Positions 57,602-64,000 of a stretch of 64,000 bases of DNA are shown here, one piece after another. The stretch covers positions 2,108,001 to 2,172,000 of the forward strand of contig NZ_JAMQYE010000001.1 of the NCBI RefSeq assembly GCF_023721795.1, given 5' to 3'. Both the position numbers and the translations under genes were made by a program. This DNA comes from Zeimonas sediminis. GTDB lineage: Bacteria; Pseudomonadota; Gammaproteobacteria; Burkholderiales; Burkholderiaceae_E. The notes beneath the pieces were generated by a model that was not told the DNA's origin, did not search any database, and saw nothing but the letters and a program-made list of their open reading frames with translations. The first letter of the stretch is position 1. Each line of letters starts with the position of its first letter.

Positions 57602-58519
57602 ATGGCCGATTTCACCAGTTCCGGCTGGAGCCTCTACATCGCGATCGTCACGATCGTGTCGATCGTGTTCTGCCTGTGGCTTGCCCTGATCCTGGCGAAG
57701 GGCCGGGTCAAGGGCGAGCAGGTCGGCACCACCGGCCACAAGTGGGACGAGACCCTCGAGGAGTTCAACAACCCGCTGCCGCGCTGGTGGCTGTGGCTGT
57801 TCATCATCACCTGCGTGTTCTCGATCGTTTACCTGATCCTCTACCCCGGGCTGGGCAGCTTCGCCGGCACGCTGGGCTGGAGCCAGAAGGACCAGTACGA
57901 GCGCGAGGTCGCGCGGGTCAACCAGGCGGTCGAGCCGCTGTTCGCCAAGTTCATGGCGCAGGACGTCAAGACCGTGGCGGCCGACCCGCAGGCCCGCGAG
58001 ATGGGCGAGCGCCTGTACCTGACCTACTGCGTGCAGTGCCACGGCTCCACCGCGCAGGGCAGCCGCGGCTTCCCGAACCTGACCGACCGCGACTGGATGT
58101 GGGGCGGCGAGCCCGAGGCGATCAAGACCACGATCACCCAGGGCCGCCAGGGCATGATGCCGCCGATGGCCGCTGCGGTCGGCTCGTCCGACGACGTGAC
58201 CAACCTGGCGCACTACGTGCTGTCGCTGTCCGACAGCGGCCACGACGCCGCGAAGGCGGCCCTCGGCAAGGACAAGTTCGCGGCCTGCGCGGCCTGCCAT
58301 GGCCCTGACGGCAAGGGCAATCCTGCCCTGGGCGCGCCGAACCTGACCGACAAGACCTGGCTCTACGGCGGCGGCCTCGCCACGATCGTCGAGACGATCA
58401 ACAAGGGCCGCAGCAACCAGATGCCGGCCTTCGGCGAACTGCTGGGCGAAGGCAAGATCCACCTGCTGACCGCCTACGTCTGGGGCCTGTCCAACAGCCC
58501 GGCCACCGCGTCGCGCTGA
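57602..58519 (+). CDS. ccoP: cbb3 oxidase subunit CcoP (diheme cytochrome c)
   Basis: A 305-residue subunit with two N-terminal helices (LYIAIVTIVSIVFCLWLALI and WWLWLFIITCVFSIVYLILY) and two heme c sites, CVQCHGS near residue 143 and CAACHGP near 229. The loop HKWDETLEEFNNPLPRWW is family-specific. It passes electrons to CcoO/CcoN. Confidence 0.95.
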   Translation: MADFTSSGWSLYIAIVTIVSIVFCLWLALILAKGRVKGEQVGTTGHKWDETLEEFNNPLPRWWLWLFIITCVFSIVYLILYPGLGSFAGTLGWSQKDQYEREVARVNQAVEPLFAKFMAQDVKTVAADPQAREMGERLYLTYCVQCHGSTAQGSRGFPNLTDRDWMWGGEPEAIKTTITQGRQGMMPPMAAAVGSSDDVTNLAHYVLSLSDSGHDAAKAALGKDKFAACAACHGPDGKGNPALGAPNLTDKTWLYGGGLATIVETINKGRSNQMPAFGELLGEGKIHLLTAYVWGLSNSPATASR

Positions 58520-58527
58520 TCCGCAAG

Positions 58528-59937
58528 ATGTCCGAACCAGCCAGCCAGGGACAGCCCGGCGACGTCGAGGTCGCGCTCTACGAGGTCCGCAAGAAGATCT
58601 ACCCGCGCGCGGTCACCGGCCTGTTCGCGGGCTGGCGCTGGGCCCTGGTCTGGTTCACCCAACTGCTGTTCTACGGGCTGCCCTGGCTCAGCTGGGGCGA
58701 CCGCCCGATGGTCCTGTTCGATCTCGAGGCGCGACGCTTCTACCTGCTAGGCATCGTCCTCTACCCGCAGGACTTCATCTACCTGACGGGCCTTCTGGTC
58801 ATCTCGGCGCTCTCGCTGTTCCTGTTCACCGCGGTGGCCGGACGGCTGTGGTGCGGCTACGCCTGCCCGCAGACCGTGTACACCGAGATCTTCATGTGGG
58901 TCGAGCGGAAGATCGAGGGCGACCGCTCCGCGCGCATGAAGCTCGACAAGTCGCCGATGTCGGGGGCCAAGTTCTCCCGCAAGGCGGCCAAGCACGTCGC
59001 TTGGGTCCTGATCGCGCTCTGGACCGGCATCACCTTCGTCGGCTACTTCACGCCGATCCGCGAGCTGCTCGGCGCGATCGTCACGCTGTCCACCGGCCCC
59101 TGGCAGACCTTCTGGGTGCTGTTCTACGGCTTCGCGACCTGGGGCAATGCCGGGTTCATGCGCGAGCAGGTCTGCAAGTACATGTGTCCGTACGCGCGCT
59201 TCCAGAGCGCGATGTTCGACAAGGACACGATGATCATCACCTACGACGCGGCGCGCGGCGAGCCGCGCGGGTCGCGCTCGAAGAAGGCCGATCCGGCCGC
59301 GCTGGGGTTGGGTGCGTGCATCGACTGCTCGCTGTGCGTGCAGGTCTGCCCGACCGGCATCGACATCCGCAAGGGCCTGCAGTACGAATGCATCGGCTGC
59401 GCCGCCTGCATCGACGCCTGCGACCAGGTCATGGACAAGATGAGCTACCCGCGCGGGCTGATCCGGTACACGACCGAGAACGCGATGGCCGAGGGCCTGG
59501 ACACGAGGGCGATGCTGCGCCGTGTCGCCCGGCCGCGCGTGCTCGTCTACAGCGGCATCCTGCTCGCGGTCACGCTGGCCCTGTTCGCCCACCTGCTGCT
59601 GCGCTCGCCGATCAAGCTCGACGTGATCCCCGACCGCTCGCTCGGCCGCGAGGTCGAGGAAGGGATGATCGAGAACACCTACCGGCTGCAGTTCATCAAC
59701 TCGTCCGAGACCGCTCGCCGCTTCCTCGTGAAGGTCGACGGCATCGAGTCGATCTTCGTGGCAGGCCAGACCGCCTTCGAGATCGGGCCCGCCGGGGTCA
59801 GGATGGTGCCGGTCACGGTGCGCACGAAGCCGGGCAACGGCAAGCCGGGCAGCAACCCGATCCGGTTCGAGGTGCGGGCCGAAGACGACGAGTCGGTGTC
59901 GGCCAGCGCGAAGTCCACCTTCTTCGTGCCGCGCTGA
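58528..59937 (+). CDS. ccoG: cbb3 oxidase accessory protein CcoG
   Basis: A 469-residue membrane-bound iron-sulfur protein that reduces Cu(II) during CuB delivery. Five helices in the first part (LFLFTAVAGRLWCGYACPQT has the NapH-like Cys motif), then two 4Fe-4S sites in ACIDCSLCVQVCPTGIDIRK and YECIGCAACIDACDQVMDKM. The C-terminal half is an Ig-like domain. It lies eight bases after ccoP. Confidence 0.93.
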   Translation: MSEPASQGQPGDVEVALYEVRKKIYPRAVTGLFAGWRWALVWFTQLLFYGLPWLSWGDRPMVLFDLEARRFYLLGIVLYPQDFIYLTGLLVISALSLFLFTAVAGRLWCGYACPQTVYTEIFMWVERKIEGDRSARMKLDKSPMSGAKFSRKAAKHVAWVLIALWTGITFVGYFTPIRELLGAIVTLSTGPWQTFWVLFYGFATWGNAGFMREQVCKYMCPYARFQSAMFDKDTMIITYDAARGEPRGSRSKKADPAALGLGACIDCSLCVQVCPTGIDIRKGLQYECIGCAACIDACDQVMDKMSYPRGLIRYTTENAMAEGLDTRAMLRRVARPRVLVYSGILLAVTLALFAHLLLRSPIKLDVIPDRSLGREVEEGMIENTYRLQFINSSETARRFLVKVDGIESIFVAGQTAFEIGPAGVRMVPVTVRTKPGNGKPGSNPIRFEVRAEDDESVSASAKSTFFVPR

Positions 59938-59971
59938 CCGCCACGACCAACCGAGCAAGGACTTCCGAGGC

Positions 59972-60517
59972 ATGACCGAGGCTACATACGCGACCCCGTG
60001 GTACCGCCAGCGCTGGCCGTGGCTGCTGATGATCATGCCGGCCACGGCGATCGTCGGCGGCATCTTCACCTGGTGGCTGGCCGCCAACGCGAACAACTCG
60101 ATGGTGGTCGACGACTACTACAAGGAAGGCCGCGCGATCAACCAGCAGCTCGCGCGCGACGACCGCGCGGCGCAGCTCGGCCTGGCCGCCACGCTGGCCG
60201 CGGGCTCGCCGGGCGACCGGTCCGGCGCCGGCGGCATCGCCGTGGACCTGCGCGGGCGGCTCGACGCGGCCGCCCTTCCGGACTCGCTCACCCTCAGGCT
60301 GGTGCACGCGACGGAATCGTCGCTGGACGCGCAACTCACGCTGCGGCACGCGGGCGGCGGCCGCTACCTGGGCGCGGGCGTGCTGCCGGGCAGCGGGCAC
60401 TGGATCGTCCACCTGGAAGATCCGCAGCGCAGCTGGCGTCTCCTGGCGCGCACCGACCGCTTCGACGTGCCGCTCGAGCTGGCTTCCGATCCCGTGCTCG
60501 CCGGAGGCCGCCGATGA
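59972..60517 (+). CDS. fixH: FixH-family protein (cbb3 assembly)
   Basis: A 181-residue protein with an N-terminal anchor WPWLLMIMPATAIVGGIFTW and the FixH landmark MVVDDYYKEGRAINQQLARD, followed by a beta-rich domain. FixH/CcoH stabilises the complex of CcoN with the assembly factors. It ends with a 4-base overlap with the next gene. Confidence 0.9.
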   Translation: MTEATYATPWYRQRWPWLLMIMPATAIVGGIFTWWLAANANNSMVVDDYYKEGRAINQQLARDDRAAQLGLAATLAAGSPGDRSGAGGIAVDLRGRLDAAALPDSLTLRLVHATESSLDAQLTLRHAGGGRYLGAGVLPGSGHWIVHLEDPQRSWRLLARTDRFDVPLELASDPVLAGGRR

Positions 60518-60786
60518 CGCCAGCCGACCCGAAGCCGATCGGCGAGCGCAGGATCGGCCGTTTCATGATGCAGGTGCTGTGGCCGTCCTTCCTGATGGCC
60601 GCGGTGGCGGTCGGCGTGTTCTTCTCGATGATCGACCCGCAGGAACTGGTCTTCATCGGCGTGCACCTCGCCGACACCCGGGAGGCCGCCTACACGGTCG
60701 GATTCTTCCTGTTCTGGGCCCTGTTCGCGGCCTCGAGCGCGCTGACCTGGGTGCTCACCTGCGGGCCCGACGGGCCGAAGGACTAG
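60514..60786 (+). CDS. Small membrane protein downstream of fixH
   Basis: A 90-residue protein with two hydrophobic helices (MMQVLWPSFLMAAVAVGVFF and GFFLFWALFAASSALTWVLT). It overlaps fixH by four bases and is therefore part of the oxidase operon. It resembles no named assembly factor I can recall. A charged N-terminus (PKPIGERRIGR) suggests an inside start. Its presence at this site hints at a role in oxidase assembly. Confidence 0.75.
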   Translation: MTPADPKPIGERRIGRFMMQVLWPSFLMAAVAVGVFFSMIDPQELVFIGVHLADTREAAYTVGFFLFWALFAASSALTWVLTCGPDGPKD

Positions 60787-60812
60787 CGACAGCGCTCGGT
60801 CAGCGACGGCGC

Positions 60813-61463
60813 TCAGTTCGGCGGCGCCGCGCGATCGGGCACGAAGCGGAAGGCGGGCTCGACCCGCCCGTTTCGCCAGCGGCCGACGACGACCTCCCCC
60901 TGCGACGCGAAGCGCCCCATGACGGCGCTGATGTTGACCTGGTGCGTGACCAGCATCGCATTGCGCGCCGGGTCGAGGCCGGCCGCCCAGGCGAGCACCT
61001 CCCGGGTCTGCTCGGGCTCCTCGCCGCGCGAGGCGAAGAAGGAATTCAGCGCCGGCCAGTCGGCCGCGGCGCCGAAGGCCAGTTCGGCGGTCTCCCTGCA
61101 CCGGCACCACTGGCTGGTGCGCACCTCGTCGATCCGGATGCCCGCGGCGCGCATCGCGGCGCCGGCGCGTCTCGCCTGGGCGCGGCCTTCGGCCGACAGG
61201 TTGCGCTGGGTCGAGCAGTCGCCGATGCGAAACCCGGGCGGGTCCCCGACGCCGGGCTCGGTGACCGCATGCCGCATCATCAGGATCCAGCCGCCCGACG
61301 CCAGGCGCCGGGCCGCTTCGGCCAGCGTGACCGGCTCGCCAGCGGCCTGGTCCGCCCTTGCCTCGGGAGGCAGCAGGGCCTGCGCGCCCAGGCAGGCGGC
61401 GAACGCGACCAGCCCGCCAGCCAGGCTTCGCCGCGCGGTCGATGCCGGGAGCCTGCGCCGCAT
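60813..61463 (-). CDS. Exported histidine phosphatase family protein
   Basis: A 216-residue protein with a signal peptide (SLAGGLVAFAACLGAQALLPPEARA) and a phosphoglycerate-mutase-like domain. WILMMRHAVTEPG is the RHG-type motif (Arg-His present, third residue Ala), VRTSQWCRCRETAELAF holds the second Arg, and MLVTHQVNISAVMG the second His. The substrate is unknown. Its ATG is one base past the hslR stop, so the two are likely co-transcribed. Confidence 0.85.
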   Translation of the reverse strand: MRRRLPASTARRSLAGGLVAFAACLGAQALLPPEARADQAAGEPVTLAEAARRLASGGWILMMRHAVTEPGVGDPPGFRIGDCSTQRNLSAEGRAQARRAGAAMRAAGIRIDEVRTSQWCRCRETAELAFGAAADWPALNSFFASRGEEPEQTREVLAWAAGLDPARNAMLVTHQVNISAVMGRFASQGEVVVGRWRNGRVEPAFRFVPDRAAPPN

Positions 61464-61464
61464 G

Positions 61465-61857
61465 TCAGGCGCCCTGCCCGTCGCGCAGCCGGCCGAGCTG
61501 ACGCCGATCGCGCTTGGTGGGCCTGCCGTGGGCGATCGCCTGCGCCGGTTCGGCGAGGAAGCGGCGCGCCTCGCGCCTTTCCTGCCGCCGCGCGAGGGAC
61601 TCGGCGGTTTCCTCGTAGAGCGCCTGCGCGACGGGCGCCGAGCCACGCCGGTCGTCGAGGCCGCGGACCACGATCGTGCGCTCGTCGTCGCCGATCCGCA
61701 GCGTGAGCTCGTCGCCGACACGCAGCGCCCGCGACAGCTTGACCCGCTGTCCGGCGAGCAGCACCCGGCCGTTCTCGATCGCGGTCTGGGCGAGCCCGCG
61801 GCTGCGGAAGAAGCGCGCCGCCCACAGCCATTTATCGATACGGACCGGTTCGTTCAT
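61465..61857 (-). CDS. hslR: S4-domain RNA-binding protein HslR (Hsp15)
   Basis: A 130-residue protein that binds stalled 50S subunits carrying nascent chains. The S4 domain is VRIDKWLWAARFFRSRGLAQ, then ENGRVLLAGQRVKLSRALRVG, followed by the basic tail RRQERREARRFLAEP. The start MNEPVRIDKWLW is unambiguous. A TAGAAT box ends six bases before the ATG, so the transcript may be leaderless. Confidence 0.92.
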   Translation of the reverse strand: MNEPVRIDKWLWAARFFRSRGLAQTAIENGRVLLAGQRVKLSRALRVGDELTLRIGDDERTIVVRGLDDRRGSAPVAQALYEETAESLARRQERREARRFLAEPAQAIAHGRPTKRDRRQLGRLRDGQGA

Positions 61858-61863
61858 CCGGTT

Positions 61864-61869
61864 ATTCTA
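61864..61869 (-). promoter_or_regulatory. Candidate -10 box for a leaderless hslR transcript
   Basis: On the minus strand TAGAAT is followed by AACCGG and then the hslR ATG. The expected start site coincides with the first base of the codon, and no ribosome site is present between. The same box-to-ATG distance is found at pdeM. Confidence 0.45.
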
Positions 61870-61940
61870 GGACGCATCGGCCCGCCCCGGGCTCTTGCGC
61901 GGGCGGCCGGCAGGGACATCGGCACATGGAGAGACCGGGC

Positions 61941-62414
61941 ATGACGGTACCGTTCAAGCAGCGCTATTTCGAGGACTACCAGGTCGGAGAGACCGCGGAA
62001 TTCGGCGACTACCCGATCACCGAGCGGGAGATCGTCGAGTTCGCCAGCAAGTACGACCCCCAGCCCTTCCACGTGGACCCCGAGGCCGGCGCCAGGACGA
62101 TCTACGGCGGGCTGATCTCCAGCGGATGGATGACCGGCAGCGTGATGATGCGGATGCTGGTCGACCACTTCATCTCGCCGCTGTCCAGCATGGGCTCGCC
62201 GGGCATCGACGAGGTGCGCTGGCACAAGCCGGTGCGCCCGGGCGACCGGCTCCACATGCGGGTCACGATCCTCGAGAAACGCCGCTCCGAGAGCAAGCCC
62301 GACCGCGGCGTGATCCGCGTGCTTCAGGAGGCGGTCAACCAGGACGGCGACACGGTGATGAGCTTCCGCGGCATGGGCATGTACAAGTGCCGCGACGCGG
62401 CCGCGCCGGGCTGA
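61941..62414 (+). CDS. MaoC-family dehydratase
   Basis: A 157-residue hotdog-fold (R)-specific enoyl-CoA hydratase-like protein. The catalytic pair is in EIVEFASKYDPQPFHVDPEA (Asp and His), then YGGLISSGWMTGSVMMRMLV and VRPGDRLHMRVTILEKR. The ATG at 61941 has GGAGAG seven bases upstream; an ATG at 61926 would add five residues. It would hydrate enoyl-CoA or a related thioester. It is divergent from hslR. Confidence 0.9.
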   Translation: MTVPFKQRYFEDYQVGETAEFGDYPITEREIVEFASKYDPQPFHVDPEAGARTIYGGLISSGWMTGSVMMRMLVDHFISPLSSMGSPGIDEVRWHKPVRPGDRLHMRVTILEKRRSESKPDRGVIRVLQEAVNQDGDTVMSFRGMGMYKCRDAAAPG

Positions 62415-62420
62415 GCGCGA

Positions 62421-63815
62421 TCACGGCTGCGGCCAGGGCCGCTGCGGCGGACGCAGCTGCTCCAGGGTTCGCGACAGCCGCATCACGCCCAGGTCGTCGA
62501 AGCGCTGGCCGACGACCTGCACGCCGACCGGCAGGCCGTCGGCGGTGCTGGTCCAGTTGACCGAGGCCGCCGGCTGCTCGCTCATGTTGTAGGCCACGGT
62601 GAAGGCGATGTGCGACAGCGCGTCGTGCGGATCGTCGCTCGGGCTGTGCTGTTCCGCGCCCCACGAGGCGACCGGCGTCGTGGGCGTGAGCAGGAAATCG
62701 TGACGGGCCGTGGCCCGCACCGCCGCCTCGCGCATCGCGATCACCTGCCCGTAGGCGGACATCACGTCGGACCCGCTGAAGGACTTCGCGCGGTGCGTGC
62801 ACCACTCGACGATGAAGGGCAGGATCTTCGCGCGCGTCTCGGGCGTCATCTGCGCGACGTCGCCGTAGGATCGCGCTTCGAAGAACGCGCAGATGCCGTC
62901 GAGCATGGCCGGCGTGAGGAAGGGATCGGCGGGCTCGACGATCGCGCCGGCCGCCTCGAGGGCGCGCGCGGCCGACTCGACGGCGGCGACCACGTCGGCG
63001 TCGGGCGGCAGCCCGGCCCGCATGTCGGTCAGCACGCCGATGCGCAGCCCCTTCGGCGACAGGCCTTCCAGGTTCGCCGCGTAGTCGACCGGCTGGTAGG
63101 GCAGGCTCATGAAGTCGCGGACGTCGGGCCGGGTCAGCTCGTTCATCATCAGCGCCGCGTCGGCCACGCTGCGCGTCATCGGGCCGGCCGCCCGGCCCAT
63201 GTAGGGCGGGTCGATCGGGATCCGGCCGAGGCTGGGCTTGAGGCCGAACAGGCCGCAGACCGCTGCGGGCAGCCGGACCGAACCGCCGATGTCGGTGCCG
63301 ATGTGCAGCGGGCCGTAGCCGGCTGCAGCGGCGGCGCCCGCCCCCGACGACGATCCCCCGGGGTTGCGGTCGAGGCGCCACGGATTGCGGGTCGTGCCGT
63401 GCTTCGACGAGCGCCCGGAGGACAGCATCCCGAAGTCGGGCATCGTGGTCTTGCCGAGGATCACGCAGCCGGCCTCGCGCATCCGCGCCGAGGGCGGCGC
63501 GTCATGCGGCCTGGGCGACGGGTCGGTGACCAGCGTGCCGAGCGGCGCCGGGTCGCCCTTCGTGTACAGGTTCTCCTTGATCGTGACCGGCACGCCGTCG
63601 ATCGCCGACAGCGGACTGCCCGCCCGCCAGCGGGCCTCGGACTCGGCGGCCGCGGCCAGCGCCGCGTCGCGGTGGACCAGGTACATCGCGTTGATCCTGG
63701 GCTCCCAGCGGTCCATGTGCTCGAGCACGGCGCGGGTCGCCTCGACCGGCGACAGCTCGCCGCGGGCGTAGGCGCCCGAGAGCTCCGAGGCGCTGAGATC
63801 GTGGACGGCAGTCAT
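62421..63815 (-). CDS. Amidase signature family protein
   Basis: A 464-residue amidase. The Ser-cisSer-Lys triad is visible: Lys in PVTIKENLYTKGD, cis-Ser in NPGGSSSGAGAAAAAG and the nucleophile Ser in GTDIGGSVRLPAAVCGLFGL. Substrates range from simple amides to glutamyl-tRNA; without GatB or GatC nearby this is a catabolic amidase. The ATG at 63815 follows AGGAGA. The stop is seven bases beyond the end of the convergent MaoC gene. Confidence 0.92.
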   Translation of the reverse strand: MTAVHDLSASELSGAYARGELSPVEATRAVLEHMDRWEPRINAMYLVHRDAALAAAAESEARWRAGSPLSAIDGVPVTIKENLYTKGDPAPLGTLVTDPSPRPHDAPPSARMREAGCVILGKTTMPDFGMLSSGRSSKHGTTRNPWRLDRNPGGSSSGAGAAAAAGYGPLHIGTDIGGSVRLPAAVCGLFGLKPSLGRIPIDPPYMGRAAGPMTRSVADAALMMNELTRPDVRDFMSLPYQPVDYAANLEGLSPKGLRIGVLTDMRAGLPPDADVVAAVESAARALEAAGAIVEPADPFLTPAMLDGICAFFEARSYGDVAQMTPETRAKILPFIVEWCTHRAKSFSGSDVMSAYGQVIAMREAAVRATARHDFLLTPTTPVASWGAEQHSPSDDPHDALSHIAFTVAYNMSEQPAASVNWTSTADGLPVGVQVVGQRFDDLGVMRLSRTLEQLRPPQRPWPQP

Positions 63816-63946
63816 CGGAATCGGGTCTCCTGTCTTGTCTCCGGCATCGGCCGCGGCGGTCTGCGCCGGCCCCCGCAAGGGGTTCCGCTGGCCACTCGAG
63901 GCGCCAGTGTGCCACCATCGGTGATCGCCGCGCCCCATACTCCGAC

Positions 63947-64000
63947 ATGTCGCAAGCAGATCCGGAACCCGCGACCGCAGCCGCCGGTGCGCGGCCGCCC
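63947..64000 (+). CDS. Possible start of a gene leaving the window (partial)
   Basis: An ATG at 63947 opens 18 codons (MSQADPEPATAAAGARPP) to the window edge, divergent from the amidase gene across a 131-base gap. The residues are low-complexity and give no family. A regulator of the amidase would be a common occupant of this position, but that is a guess. Confidence 0.3.
   Translation, partial: MSQADPEPATAAAGARPP

Overview
The window is a GC-rich (about 70 %) bacterial chromosome segment. Gene content and order point to the Betaproteobacteria, order Burkholderiales. The supporting blocks are fmdB-type gene / DUF502 / aspS / nudB / endonuclease-exonuclease-phosphatase gene / clsB on one strand, ssb next to an MFS gene divergent from uvrA, and a complete cbb3 oxidase cluster with its assembly genes. 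The placement is inferred from gene order and codon bias; no marker RNA is present. I saw no rRNA, tRNA, transposase, prophage or CRISPR.

Layout. 1-4300: a lytic transglycosylase, an Atm1-type ABC exporter, the YciA thioesterase, and a short-chain-dehydrogenase-like gene whose motifs are those of a halohydrin dehalogenase. 4474-11555: a Ca/Na exchanger followed by a full Mrp antiporter operon (fused A+B, C, D, E, F, G), mostly with 4-base overlaps. 11488-16267: a looser minus-strand block of small accessory genes (three NTF2/SnoaL-like proteins, a VOC protein, a P-loop kinase, a methyltransferase, a ZIP-type transporter, a lipoprotein). 16534-24489: a fatty-acid beta-oxidation operon headed by its own TetR regulator. 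24890-28960: a plus-strand operon with an MscS channel, a cation/proton antiporter, a GCS2-type carboxylate-amine ligase and a gamma-glutamyl hydrolase, then an HpcH/HpaI aldolase.

29846-43427: a long minus-strand run. It holds the ligase-associated DNA-repair set (exonuclease, ATP-dependent ligase, DEXH helicase, PdeM endonuclease), with a DUF429 gene fused into it by two 4-base overlaps and a rhodanese-like gene interposed before pdeM. Upstream lie clsB, an EEP-family gene, nudB, aspS, a DUF502 gene and an FmdB zinc ribbon. 43556-49159: ssb, an MFS transporter, uvrA and a second DUF502 gene. 49200-49414 is a large nested inverted repeat between convergent operons. 49500-51421: mtnA with a class II aldolase, probably a methylthioadenosine (DHAP-shunt-type) salvage pair.

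51600-60786: the cbb3 cluster (TauE/SafE-like, ccoI, ccoS, ccoN, ccoO, ccoQ, ccoP, ccoG, fixH and a small membrane protein), with two FNR-type promoter candidates spaced exactly as class II promoters should be. 60813-64000: a histidine phosphatase, the heat-shock S4 protein HslR, a MaoC dehydratase, an amidase, and the first codons of a gene leaving the window.

The main leads are the halohydrin dehalogenase candidate, the DUF429 gene inside the ligase-associated repair cassette, the FNR-type control of the cbb3 genes, and the nested inverted repeat at 49200-49414.
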